A stretch of 64,000 nucleotides of DNA from Lachnospiraceae bacterium (GTDB lineage: Bacteria; Bacillota; Clostridia; Lachnospirales; Lachnospiraceae): assembly GCA_013316825.1 (NCBI GenBank), contig WSLY01000007.1:36693-100692 (forward strand), read 5' to 3'. Position numbers and translations under genes: made by a program. Below the pieces are notes generated by a model that was given only the letters and a program-made list of their open reading frames with translations, did no database searches and was not told where the DNA came from. Within the stretch, counting starts at the first letter, position 1. Every line of letters begins with the position of its first letter. Positions 7,873 through 16,683 of this stretch are shown here, one piece after another.

Positions 7873-10470
7873 TTACTCTTTTCGGACAAACCACTTTGGC
7901 AGCAGCAGGACTTCATGCATAAGGAGCGGCATGGCGGAAAGAAGCAGCAGAAGCTTCCAGTCGGCGGCGGAGAGCAGGCAGGTGCCGAAGGCATTGGTAA
8001 AATACGGCACGGAGGTGACAAGCATCTGCAGGGCGATCCCAACCAAGAAGGCGGCAATCATCAGCTTGTTGGCAAAATGCTTCATTTTAAAGATGGAACA
8101 TTCCACATCCCGCATGCCGATGGCGTGGAAGAGCTGGGACATGCCAAGCGCAGTAAAGGCGTAGGTCTGGGAGCGGGTCAATATTTCGGGAACCGCGAGC
8201 AGGCGCTTTATGCCGTGGAGCGTAAGCGGCAGGTCATTCCGCAGCAGAATCTGCACGGGGAGCAGCAAAAAAGCAGCCATGCTGACGCCGGCAATCAAAA
8301 AGCCGTAGAGGAGCGTGCAGGAGAGTCCGCCCTCTGCAAAGAGGTGCTCTTCTTTTGAGCGGGGCGGTCTTTTCATGAAGTGGGAAGTATCACTGACATC
8401 GATGCCGAGTGCCAGAGCGGGCAGGGAATCCGTTATCAGGTTAATCCACAAAATATGGCTGGGTTTTAGCGGTGAGCGCAAGCCCAGCAGGATTGCCGCC
8501 AGCATGGTGATAATTTCTCCAAAATTAGAGGAGAGCAGGAATAATACCGCTTTCTTAATATTGGCGTAGATGCTGCGCCCCTGTTCAATCGCCTTGACAA
8601 TGGTGGAAAAATTGTCATCCGTCAGAATAATATCCGCCGCATTTTTGGCGACATCCGTGCCTGCCATTCCCATGGCGATGCCCACGTCGGCAGATTTTAA
8701 GGAGGGCGCATCGTTGACGCCGTCGCCGGTCATGGCAACAATATGCCCGCCTGCCTTTAAGGAATTGACAATCTTCGTCTTGTGTTCCGGAGAAACCTGT
8801 GCAAAGACCCTTGTTTTCTGCAGTGCGGCTGAAAGCCGTTCTCCCTGCAGGGCATTTAGGACTTCTCCCGTCATACATTCTGAAATATCTTCCGCAATAG
8901 AAAGCTCTTTTGCAATGGCACATGCCGTATCGACTCTGTCGCCGGTAATCATAATGGTTTGTACGCCGGCGCTGTGACATGCGGCTACAGCGTCTTTTGC
9001 CTCGGGGCGCAGGGGGTCTTTCATGCCGACAAGCCCGATAAAGGTCAGGTCTTTTTCCACAGGCTGCGTGTCGCCTGTCCGCATACCGAGCGCGAGCACT
9101 CTGAGCGCCCCGCCTGACATCTGGCGGATGGCGTCATAGATAGCGCGCTTGTGCGAAGGCGTTAAGGGTATGTTTTGGTTGTTTTCCCGTATCAGGCGGC
9201 AGCGCCTGATAATTTCGTCGGGGGAGCCTTTGGTGTAGGACAAGCAGGCGCAGCCTTGTTTGTGCAGAGTAGTCATCATTTTCCGCTCTGAATCAAAGGC
9301 GATTTCCGCGATGCGGGGCAGCCGTCTTTCCAGAACGGGACGAAACAGTCCGAAGCGTGCCGTCATATCAAGCAGCGCAAGCTCCGTGGGATCGCCGATG
9401 CGGGCGGCTTCCTCGGCAGCGTATAAAGCGCTTTTTTTCTCCCGCTCATTGGAAATGACGGCGTCATTGCAGAGGGCAAAGCCTTCTAAAAAGGAACGGT
9501 GGCACTGGGCGTCCAGCTCTTCGGGAGAAAGGAGCCTTCCGTCTGTATAACATTCCGTCACGGACATTTTGTTCTGTGTCAGGGTTCCGGTTTTGTCGGA
9601 GCAGACTACGCTGACGCAGCCCAAGGTTTCCACGCTAGGCAGTTTTTTTACGATGGTATTGACTTTTACCATACGGGAAACGCTTAGGGCAAGCACCATG
9701 GTGACAATGGCGGGAAGCCCTTCGGGAACAGCCGCGACTGCAAGGGATATGGCGGTAATCAGCATCTCCAGCACATCGCGCTTCTGCAGCAGTGCAATGC
9801 CAAAGAGCAGGGCGCAGAGCAGCAGGGAGACGACGCTTAATACCTTGCCCAAATCCGCCAGTCTCTTCTGCAGAGGGGTAGATTCGTTTGGCGCTTCGTT
9901 GATGAGGCGCGCTATTTTTCCGATTTCCGTGTCCATGCCGATTGCCGTTACCACGCCCATGCCGCGCCCGTAGGTAACGTTGGTTGACATATAGGCTTTG
10001 TTGTGTTTTTTGGTATCCTTTTCCACGGGCAGGGATTCCCCCGTCAGTGCGGATTCTTCGATTTTCAGGCTTAAGGCTTCCGTCAGCGTTAAATCGGCAG
10101 GAACCTGCCTGCCTGCATCAAGCAGCACAATGTCCCCCAAAATCAAATCGCTGGCGGGAATTTCTTTTGGCATTCCCTGTTCTAAGATAAGCGCTTTCGG
10201 GCTTGTCATTTCTTTTAAGGCGTCAAGCGCGCGCTGCGCCCTGCCCTCCTGAATGACGCCGACAATAGCGTTTACCAAAATGACGGCAAGGATAATGGCA
10301 GTGTCGCTATACTCCCTTAAGAGCAGGGAAATGGCGGCGGCGATAAACAGGATAAAGATGAGCGGGTCGTTTAGTTGTTCCAGAAAACGCTGCAGAGCGG
10401 TTTTGGGAGGGGCTTCCTCCAAAACATTCTGTCCGCGGACCTTGGTAACTGGCGATTGTATGGTATTCAT
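7873..10470 (-). CDS. Calcium-type cation-transporting P-type ATPase
   Basis: An 865-residue P2A-type ATPase that exports Ca2+ from the cytosol. Visible motifs: TGES in the actuator domain, TM4 AVPEGLPA with the Ca2+-ligand Glu, phosphorylation site SDKTGTLTQ, hinge MTGDGVNDAPSLKSADVG, and TM6 INLITDSLPALALG with the Asn/Asp pair known from SERCA. About ten membrane segments are present. ATG 10470 follows an AGGGGG ribosome site. With this start the N-terminal cation-ATPase domain is short: the first helix of the usual domain is missing and the protein begins just before RGQNVLEE. Longer in-frame readings do not restore it. It is a single gene facing the sugar-kinase gene. Confidence 0.93.
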   Translation of the reverse strand: MNTIQSPVTKVRGQNVLEEAPPKTALQRFLEQLNDPLIFILFIAAAISLLLREYSDTAIILAVILVNAIVGVIQEGRAQRALDALKEMTSPKALILEQGMPKEIPASDLILGDIVLLDAGRQVPADLTLTEALSLKIEESALTGESLPVEKDTKKHNKAYMSTNVTYGRGMGVVTAIGMDTEIGKIARLINEAPNESTPLQKRLADLGKVLSVVSLLLCALLFGIALLQKRDVLEMLITAISLAVAAVPEGLPAIVTMVLALSVSRMVKVNTIVKKLPSVETLGCVSVVCSDKTGTLTQNKMSVTECYTDGRLLSPEELDAQCHRSFLEGFALCNDAVISNEREKKSALYAAEEAARIGDPTELALLDMTARFGLFRPVLERRLPRIAEIAFDSERKMMTTLHKQGCACLSYTKGSPDEIIRRCRLIRENNQNIPLTPSHKRAIYDAIRQMSGGALRVLALGMRTGDTQPVEKDLTFIGLVGMKDPLRPEAKDAVAACHSAGVQTIMITGDRVDTACAIAKELSIAEDISECMTGEVLNALQGERLSAALQKTRVFAQVSPEHKTKIVNSLKAGGHIVAMTGDGVNDAPSLKSADVGIAMGMAGTDVAKNAADIILTDDNFSTIVKAIEQGRSIYANIKKAVLFLLSSNFGEIITMLAAILLGLRSPLKPSHILWINLITDSLPALALGIDVSDTSHFMKRPPRSKEEHLFAEGGLSCTLLYGFLIAGVSMAAFLLLPVQILLRNDLPLTLHGIKRLLAVPEILTRSQTYAFTALGMSQLFHAIGMRDVECSIFKMKHFANKLMIAAFLVGIALQMLVTSVPYFTNAFGTCLLSAADWKLLLLLSAMPLLMHEVLLLPKWFVRKE

Positions 10471-10625
10471 AAAAATCCCCCTTGCATGGTGCTGATTTAC
10501 CCAGCCGGTGCCGGCGGCAGAATTTACATTGCCGGCAGGCTGTTTATTGCAACATATGAGGCGGTGGGACAAAATATACTTGTCTTAGTTTTAAAAAGAG
10601 ATGATGGTAGTTTATGTAGTTTTTG

Positions 10626-10654
10626 TTGCGTAATAAGCCGCATAAGTTTATACT
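10626..10654 (+). promoter_or_regulatory. Probable promoter for the UDP-sugar genes
   Basis: TTGCGT (10626-10631), 17-base spacer, TATACT (10649-10654). It lies 87 bases before the UDP-sugar pyrophosphorylase start, in the divergent region shared with the P-ATPase gene. Confidence 0.5.
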
Positions 10655-10741
10655 ATAACTAAGAAAAGCGCAAAAGCGCCGCATAATATGGAAAACATGT
10701 GCCGGATGGCAGCCTTTCGGCAAAAGAGGAGTGGATACAGA

Positions 10742-11974
10742 ATGGAAATTTCCTATACGCAGGCTTTAGAGAAGTTGAAACAATATGGACAGGAGCATAT
10801 CCTCAGATATTATGATGAGCTGGAGGAAGCCGGAAAAGAGGAGCTTTTGCGGCAGATAGCGGAGACAGATTTTTCGGTGCTTGATTCCCTGAAACAAAAG
10901 GATAAGGGCGTGCCAAAGGGAAAGATAACGCCCCTTGGCGCGATGGAGCTTACGGAGATAGAGGCAGACAGGGAGCATTATTACCAAATCGGTATGCAGG
11001 CGATACGGGCAGGAAAGGTGGGCGCCGTGCTGCTTGCCGGCGGTATGGGAACGCGTCTTGGTTCCGACGAGCCGAAAGGCGTATACAATATCGGTATCAC
11101 GAAGGAGGTCTACATTTTTGAGCGGCTGATTGTCAACCTGCTCGAAGTGGTACGGCAGGCGGACACATGGATTCCGCTTTTTGTGATGACAAGCGATAAG
11201 AACCACGATGCCACGGTACGGTTTCTTGCGGCACATGATTTTTTTGGATATAAGGCAGAGTATGTTCATTTTTTTCAGCAGGAGATGGCGCCTGCGGCAG
11301 GCTATGACGGCAGGATATATATGGAGAGCAAAAGCAGGATGAGTACTTCGCCCAACGGCAACGGCGGCTGGTATATTTCCATGAAAAATACAGGAGTGCT
11401 TAGGAAGGCAAAGCAATACGGTGTGGAATGGCTCAATGTATTTGCGGTGGACAATGTGCTGCAGAGAATTGCCGACCCGGTCTTTGTGGGAGCCGTAATA
11501 GAGAATCAGTGCAGCGTCGGCTCCAAAGTGGTGCGCAAAAATGCGCCGGATGAAAAGGTGGGTGTCATGTGCCTGGAAGACGGCAGGCCCTCCATTGTGG
11601 AATATTACGAGCTGACAAAAGAGCTGATGAATGCGAAAAATGAAAAGGGGGAGCCGGCATACAATTTTGGGGTTATTTTAAATTATCTTTTTAAGGAAAG
11701 CGCCCTGCAGGAGATGCTGGAGAAAAAGCTGCCTCTGCATGTGGTGGAAAAAAAGATTCCCTATATGGATAGGGAGGGGAATCTGGTGAAGCCTGAGGAG
11801 CCGAACGGTTATAAATTTGAAAGTCTGGTACTTGACATGATACATGAGATGGATAGCTGCCTGCCCTTTGAGGTGGTGCGGGGCAAAGAATTTGCGCCGA
11901 TTAAAAATAAAACGGGTGTGGATTCCGTAGAGAGCGCAAGGGCATTACTGACAGAAAACGGAGTGGAATTATAA
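10742..11974 (+). CDS. UDP-sugar pyrophosphorylase (UDPGP family)
   Basis: A 410-residue nucleotidyltransferase of the eukaryote-like UDPGP family, which makes UDP-GlcNAc or UDP-glucose/galactose from UTP and the sugar 1-phosphate. The nucleotide-binding loop is LLAGGMGTRLGSDEPKG near residue 100. Other family segments are the substrate loop containing SPNGNGG and the C-terminal EFAPIKN. Start ATG 10742 has a purine-rich GAGGAG upstream; an in-frame ATG at 10688 would add an unlikely extension. galE follows after 17 bases, so the two form a UDP-hexose module. Bacterial members differ in sugar choice; the exact substrate cannot be told here. Confidence 0.87.
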   Translation: MEISYTQALEKLKQYGQEHILRYYDELEEAGKEELLRQIAETDFSVLDSLKQKDKGVPKGKITPLGAMELTEIEADREHYYQIGMQAIRAGKVGAVLLAGGMGTRLGSDEPKGVYNIGITKEVYIFERLIVNLLEVVRQADTWIPLFVMTSDKNHDATVRFLAAHDFFGYKAEYVHFFQQEMAPAAGYDGRIYMESKSRMSTSPNGNGGWYISMKNTGVLRKAKQYGVEWLNVFAVDNVLQRIADPVFVGAVIENQCSVGSKVVRKNAPDEKVGVMCLEDGRPSIVEYYELTKELMNAKNEKGEPAYNFGVILNYLFKESALQEMLEKKLPLHVVEKKIPYMDREGNLVKPEEPNGYKFESLVLDMIHEMDSCLPFEVVRGKEFAPIKNKTGVDSVESARALLTENGVEL

Positions 11975-11991
11975 AATAAGGAGGAAGAGAC

Positions 11992-13008
11992 ATGGCTATT
12001 TTGGTAACGGGAGGCGCCGGTTATATCGGCAGCCATACGGTGGTGGAGCTGCAGAATGCGGGTTATGACGTGGTGGTAGCGGACAATTTAAGCAATTCCA
12101 GCGAGGAATCGTTGAAGCGCGTGGAGAAAATCACGGGAAAACCGGCGGCTTTTTATAAGGCGGATATTTTGGATCGCGGAATGCTGGAAGAAATTTTTAG
12201 CAAAGAAAAAATTGAGACGGTGATTCACTTTGCGGGGCTGAAGGCGGTAGGCGAGTCCGTGGAGAAGCCTTGGGAATATTACAACAACAATATTACCGGT
12301 ACGCTCACCCTTGTGGATGTGATGCGAAAGCACAATGTAAAAAATATCATTTTTTCTTCTTCGGCTACGGTATATGGCACGCCGAAACAGGTTCCGGTGA
12401 CGGAGGATGCGCCCAAGGGAGAATGCACCAATCCTTACGGCTGGACAAAGTCGATGCTGGAGCAGATTCTGACGGATATCCAGAAGGCGGATAATGAGTG
12501 GAATGTGATTCTGCTTCGCTATTTTAACCCCATCGGTGCGCACAAGAGCGGCAGTATCGGAGAGAATCCCAACGGCATTCCCAACAATCTGATGCCCTAC
12601 ATTACGCAGGTTGCAGTCGGTAAGCTTAAAGAGCTTGGCGTATTTGGGGACGATTATCCTACGCCGGACGGTACTTGTATCAGGGATTATATTCACGTGT
12701 TGGATTTGGCGTCGGGACATGTAAAGGCGCTGAAAAAAATAGAGGAAAAGGCGGGGCTGTGTATCTACAATCTGGGAACCGGAATCGGTTACAGTGTGCT
12801 TGACGTGATTCGCAATTTTGAAGAAGCCACGGGCGTAAAAGTACCCTATTCTATCAGGCCGCGCCGTGCGGGTGATATCCCTGAAAACTATTCCAATGCA
12901 GAAAAAGCGTACAGGGAGCTTGGCTGGAAAGCGCAGTACGGCATCAAAGAAATGTGCGAGGATTCCTGGAGATGGCAGAGTAAAAATCCGGAAGGATATG
13001 GAAAGTAG
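11992..13008 (+). CDS. galE: UDP-glucose 4-epimerase
   Basis: A 338-residue short-chain dehydrogenase-type epimerase that interconverts UDP-glucose and UDP-galactose (possibly also the N-acetyl forms). The NAD-binding motif GGAGYIGSH is at the N-terminus, the catalytic Ser is in SSSATVYG, and the Tyr/Lys pair is in NPYGWTKSMLEQ. Length and motif spacing match GalE. It has AGGAGG 8 bases before the ATG and is the second gene of an operon with the UDP-sugar pyrophosphorylase. The two supply activated sugars for glycan synthesis or galactose use. Confidence 0.94.
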   Translation: MAILVTGGAGYIGSHTVVELQNAGYDVVVADNLSNSSEESLKRVEKITGKPAAFYKADILDRGMLEEIFSKEKIETVIHFAGLKAVGESVEKPWEYYNNNITGTLTLVDVMRKHNVKNIIFSSSATVYGTPKQVPVTEDAPKGECTNPYGWTKSMLEQILTDIQKADNEWNVILLRYFNPIGAHKSGSIGENPNGIPNNLMPYITQVAVGKLKELGVFGDDYPTPDGTCIRDYIHVLDLASGHVKALKKIEEKAGLCIYNLGTGIGYSVLDVIRNFEEATGVKVPYSIRPRRAGDIPENYSNAEKAYRELGWKAQYGIKEMCEDSWRWQSKNPEGYGK

Positions 13009-13021
13009 GAGCATATAACAA

Positions 13022-13070
13022 AAAACCCCTTTTATCAGATACGAAGGAAAGTCTGATGAAAGGGGGTTTT
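13022..13070. terminator. Bidirectional terminator between galE and the hemolysin III gene
   Basis: A long stem (13022-13039 with 13052-13070) with one bulged base, A-tract on the left and T-tract on the right: core ACCCC with GGGGGT. It serves galE and the convergent gene. Confidence 0.82.
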
Positions 13071-13074
13071 ATTC

Positions 13075-13725
13075 TTATGCCACGTACAAATACATAAAGA
13101 TGAAGTGGCAGGCGCTTCCCGCGATACAGAAAAGATGAAAAATTTCGTGGGAGCCAAAGCCGGCATGTTTGGAGTTGAAGATGGGAAGCTTCAGCGCGTA
13201 AATCACGCCGCCGACCGTGTAAATCAATCCGCCGGATAAAAGCCAGAGGAAGCCGGAGAGAGGGAGTGTGCTGACGAGCTTTCCGAACACGAACACGCAG
13301 ACCCAGCCCATCGCAATATAGATGATGGAGGAAAACCATTTGGGGCAGTTAATCCATAAGGCTTTGACAAGCATACCTGCGATGGCGATGCTCCAGACTA
13401 CGGTGAGCAGGGTATAGCCCTCCCTGCCGCCCAGCACAATCAGGCATACGGGCGTATAGGAGCCTGCAATCAGGACGAAAATCATCATGTGGTCAATTTT
13501 GCGGAAAACCCGCAGCGACCTTCCGCTTACGTTGACAGAATGATACAGAGTGCTTGCGCCATAGAGCAGAACCATGCTGAGCATAAAAATGCACATGGCG
13601 ATAAAATGTCTGCCGCCTGCTTCCATACCGGCTTTTATCAGAAGGGGAACCGCTGCAAAAAGCGCCATCATCATGCCGATAAAATGTGTAATTGCACTGC
13701 CGGGTTCTCGAATTGTAATATGCAT
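13075..13725 (-). CDS. Hemolysin III family membrane protein
   Basis: A 216-residue integral membrane protein of the HlyIII/AdipoR (PAQR-like) family with seven predicted membrane segments. The conserved polar residues of the family are present: Ser and His in GSAITHFIG, His in STLYHSV, Asp-His in KIDHMMIF, and the two His in SHEIFH and CHFIF near the C-terminus. These residues form a zinc-type hydrolase site in the wider superfamily. The biochemical role in bacteria is not settled; the name does not prove haemolysis. The start ATG at 13725 has GGAGG upstream on the minus strand. Confidence 0.9.
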   Translation of the reverse strand: MHITIREPGSAITHFIGMMMALFAAVPLLIKAGMEAGGRHFIAMCIFMLSMVLLYGASTLYHSVNVSGRSLRVFRKIDHMMIFVLIAGSYTPVCLIVLGGREGYTLLTVVWSIAIAGMLVKALWINCPKWFSSIIYIAMGWVCVFVFGKLVSTLPLSGFLWLLSGGLIYTVGGVIYALKLPIFNSKHAGFGSHEIFHLFCIAGSACHFIFMYLYVA

Positions 13726-14102
13726 AGGATTACCTCCAGTCTCAAAGAATGTTCGTTTATTTTCTGATTAGAGTTTTGACACCCTATCATTTTCTGCAAA
13801 AAATTCCAAATAATACATTGCAATAAGAATAGAATACAACAAGTAGTTTTAAAAACTACGTTTGGTTTTAATACATACTACAATATAAAGAAGAGTATGT
13901 CAATAGGGAAAATGAAAAAATCAATTACCATTCACACCATATTTCTTGCCGCTTGCGCCGCTTTCGGTCAAAGGTTCTGTTCTTGTGATAAAATGACTGT
14001 GTGCGGGCGGCGGCTGTTTTGCTGTTCGTATGCAAAAAAACAGAACCATGTGCGGTCTTGACAGGATTGCGTCAAAGGCAGCGCAGAAAGAAGGAGGAAA
14101 AT
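13726..14102. other. Divergent intergenic region with a palindrome
   Basis: These 377 bases separate two divergent genes. They hold the hemolysin III leader, an AT-rich core with the palindrome at 13843-13859, and the leader of the BspA-like lipoprotein. No gene is supported here. Confidence 0.55.
13843..13859. promoter_or_regulatory. 17-base palindrome, candidate operator
   Basis: GTAGTTTT, one A, AAAACTAC: a perfect 8-bp inverted repeat in the AT-rich centre of a divergent intergenic region. The size and dyad symmetry fit a dimeric repressor site. No T-run follows, so it does not look like a terminator. Confidence 0.4.
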
Positions 14103-15077
14103 GTGAAAGGAAAAAGAATTTTAAGTATTGTACTGGCTTGTCTTTTGAGTGTGTCTGTCGCTGCCTGCGGCGGAAAAAACGGAAAGGACGAGGCAAAGGG
14201 TGTATCGCAGGGCGGACAGGATGCATCGCAGGAAGGCGGCGGTGATGAGCGGGAAGAGAGCGATACACCGTCCGTATGGGAGCCGGAAAAGGAAGAACCG
14301 GCGTTAGACTGGTCTGCTGTGGAGTTTGCGCCGGAGGAGGATTTTTATTTTTACGGAAAGAAGGTTAGCGGAAGTACGGGAGTGGTGATTGTGGAATATT
14401 TGGGAGAGGGCGGCGTGGTAAAAATTCCGTCAACGCTCGGGGGAGAGCCTGTTATCATGATAGACAAAAATGTTTTTAGTGAATCGGGCGTGACGGATGT
14501 TTATTTTGAGGCGGAAGAATTTGTTTATATTGAGCCATATGCGTTTGCCGAATGCACTACATTAAACAGCGTTGTCATAAAGGGAAATGAAAAAACGGAG
14601 ATTAGAGACCATGCATTTGCAGATTGCAGCAATCTGACCAGCGTTGTGCTTTCGGAAGAAATTGCAGAAATTTGGGAAGCTGTCTTTTGGGGTACGCCAT
14701 GGCTGGAAAATAAAAAACAGGAAGCACCGCTTGTGATTGTCAATCGTACTGTGATAGATGCAACATTATGTACGGGCGATTTGGTAATACCGGATGGCAT
14801 CATTAAGATTGCCCGGTATGCTGCATGGGAAAATGAAAACATTACAAGCCTTACGGTTCCGGACAGTGTGCAGCGGATTGAGGTGGCGGCATTTGGAAAA
14901 TGTACGAAGCTGACTCGCGTATCTTTGCCGGATGGGATTCACACCATGGGCGGAGTGTATGGTTTTGCAGGTGATGAGGATATTGTCATTACCCATATGG
15001 GAATAGAATATACCTATGAACAACTGGAGGAGCTGGATAATAAGGTTTGGATGGCGCATCTCAACAGTCTTCCTTAA
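14103..15077 (+). CDS. BspA-like leucine-rich-repeat lipoprotein
   Basis: A 324-residue surface lipoprotein. The GTG start at 14103 is preceded by AGGAGGA (14092-14098). A basic N-terminus and hydrophobic stretch lead to the lipobox SVAAC near residue 20, then an acidic low-complexity linker (near 22-65). The rest holds LRR_5/BspA-type repeats, for example EIRDHAFADCSNLTSVVL and RIEVAAFGKCTKLTRVSL, with the typical AF..C..L..V pattern. Such proteins are anchored in the outer face of the membrane and often bind host or bacterial ligands; the ligand here is unknown. Its last 17 bases overlap the end of the convergent gene at 15061-15330. Confidence 0.85.
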   Translation: MKGKRILSIVLACLLSVSVAACGGKNGKDEAKGVSQGGQDASQEGGGDEREESDTPSVWEPEKEEPALDWSAVEFAPEEDFYFYGKKVSGSTGVVIVEYLGEGGVVKIPSTLGGEPVIMIDKNVFSESGVTDVYFEAEEFVYIEPYAFAECTTLNSVVIKGNEKTEIRDHAFADCSNLTSVVLSEEIAEIWEAVFWGTPWLENKKQEAPLVIVNRTVIDATLCTGDLVIPDGIIKIARYAAWENENITSLTVPDSVQRIEVAAFGKCTKLTRVSLPDGIHTMGGVYGFAGDEDIVITHMGIEYTYEQLEELDNKVWMAHLNSLP

Positions 15078-15330
15078 TCACATGGATTTCCAGATAATCG
15101 AAATCGACAGACTCGATAAAATTATCCTGTGTAAAGCGCGCCTTGCTGTGACGCTTAAATTCTTTTATGGTGGTGTCCAGCCAGATGGGATTGCCTAAAT
15201 CGAACCGGCAGCAGATTTCATCCAGCGCATGAAACACCTTGTGCGTGCGTGTGTCATCGCTGTCGTCTTCGATGACGGTATCCTTTATCATACGGTTATC
15301 CTTAAAAATTTTAGCCCACAAACGAAACAT
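15061..15330 (-). CDS. Small conserved hypothetical protein
   Basis: An 89-residue soluble acidic protein. It begins MFRLWAKIFKDNRM and carries the segments DDTRTHKVFHALDEICC and FDYLEIHV. I recall near-identical proteins as common in Lachnospiraceae, with no known function. The start at 15330 is chosen because AAAGGATG lies 7 bases upstream on the minus strand; the ATG four codons earlier has no space for a ribosome site. The stop end overlaps the convergent lipoprotein gene by 17 bases, and no terminator fits between them. Confidence 0.75.
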   Translation of the reverse strand: MFRLWAKIFKDNRMIKDTVIEDDSDDTRTHKVFHALDEICCRFDLGNPIWLDTTIKEFKRHSKARFTQDNFIESVDFDYLEIHVIKEDC

Positions 15331-15479
15331 ATCTTTTGGCATCCTTTCTGAAACAACAAAATATGGCTGCTTTTTTGGTATAATAGCATAATAACAGAAA
15401 AAGCTTTCTCTGTCACGTTCGCATAAAGATATCATAATTCACATAAAATCTTAAAAATATGTTAAATCATTGTATAAAA

Positions 15480-15508
15480 TGTACAAACCCTTAAAAATGT
15501 GCTATACT
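15480..15508 (+). promoter_or_regulatory. Probable promoter of the small alarmone synthetase gene
   Basis: TGTACA (15480-15485), 17-base spacer, TATACT (15503-15508), 35 bases before the start codon. Confidence 0.5.
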
Positions 15509-15543
15509 GTTTTAGAGGGGAGAGCAAAGGAGAAGGTTTTGTT

Positions 15544-16200
15544 ATGGAATGGAGCGAATGTGAATACAAGGACAACGGCATTGACAGTTGGAATGAAGTG
15601 AACCTGATTTACAGCGCGGCACTGAAGCAGGTACAGACGAAGATGGAAGTCCTGAACGACGAATTTCAGCATGTACACAGGTACAATCCCATAGAGCATA
15701 TCAAATCGCGGATTAAGACGCCGGAGAGCATTGTAAAAAAACTAAAGCGCGGAGGCTATGAATCCACGATTGAAAATATGATAAAGTATGTCAATGATAT
15801 TGCGGGAATACGGATTATTTGTTCTTTCACTTCAGATATTTACCGGATTGCGGAGATGATTGGAGAACAGAAGGATATCAAAATTCTATGCATTAAGGAC
15901 TACATTACATACCCGAAGGCGAGCGGCTACAAGAGCTATCATATGCTGGTATCAGTGCCGGTGTATCTCTCTAATAAGATGGTCGCAACCAAGGTGGAGA
16001 TACAGATTCGGACAGTCGCCATGGACTTCTGGGCGAGCTTAGAGCACAAGATGCACTACAAATTTGAGGGGGATGCGCCGGAGCACATCAAGGCAAAGCT
16101 GATAGAGTGTGCCAAGATGGTGTCGGATTTGGATGCCAGAATGCTTTCGCTGAATGAAGAAATTTCCAGTCTGAGCACCCAGCAGGAGGTTTATTCATAA
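15544..16200 (+). CDS. Small alarmone synthetase, GTP pyrophosphokinase (RelQ/YjbM type)
   Basis: A 218-residue protein with only a RelA/SpoT synthetase domain: it transfers pyrophosphate from ATP to GTP or GDP to make (p)ppGpp. Visible motifs are the ATP-binding basic stretch HIKSRIKTPESIVKKL, IAGIRIIC, the G-loop GYKSYHM, and VEIQIRTVAMDFWASLEHK with the catalytic Glu. No hydrolase, TGS or ACT domain is present, so it is a stand-alone synthetase of the type that forms tetramers and responds to envelope stress. ATG 15544 has GAGAAGG upstream. It is monocistronic, with its own promoter. Confidence 0.9.
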   Translation: MEWSECEYKDNGIDSWNEVNLIYSAALKQVQTKMEVLNDEFQHVHRYNPIEHIKSRIKTPESIVKKLKRGGYESTIENMIKYVNDIAGIRIICSFTSDIYRIAEMIGEQKDIKILCIKDYITYPKASGYKSYHMLVSVPVYLSNKMVATKVEIQIRTVAMDFWASLEHKMHYKFEGDAPEHIKAKLIECAKMVSDLDARMLSLNEEISSLSTQQEVYS

Positions 16201-16683
16201 GACTGTAGTGCCGGCTGTTTGTTTCAATTTCTGTGCACGGACTGTTCGTTCAAAAAGGAAATGCTTTTCAGGATTTGCCGGAACTTTTGCGTGAATTTTG
16301 CGCAGAGGTTCCGGCAATTACCTAATCCTATTATAATGGCATAAAATGAGGAGTGCCCCGATACATTGCTGTACCGGGGCTATTATGAAAAAATTTATCT
16401 ATGTGTGCAATGGAAGTTTACATTTGCTACAAGAAATAGTATACCAATTAATTGTGAACAGATTATGAATAAGGTGTAAAGAAATAGTAAAAGTTGCAAA
16501 AGAAAAGCGTGCAGCGAGGAAAGAAAATATACAATATGCACAAAAAGTAAGCGGCTTTGTTTTGTGTTGTTTTTTGTAAAGAAAAATGATAGAATATAAA
16601 TGATAAAAACTGATTTGTGTGATACATTCAATATTTTCCCGGTGGGATACGAAAGTGGTAAGGACATGTTTGGAGGAAAGTGG
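16201..16683. other. 483-base intergenic region with two hairpins
   Basis: No supported gene. It contains a 10-bp inverted repeat with a 23-base loop (TTGCCGGAAC 16275-16284, GTTCCGGCAA 16308-16317), and a GC hairpin GCCCCG/CGGGGC (16355-16360, 16375-16380). Neither has a clear T-run. The AT-rich right half should hold the promoter of the coiled-coil gene. A small RNA is possible but not shown. Confidence 0.5.

Noticed and set aside
16385..16468. 27-codon frame starting MKKFIY
   Set aside because: No ribosome binding site and no sign of conservation; it looks like chance in AT-rich DNA.
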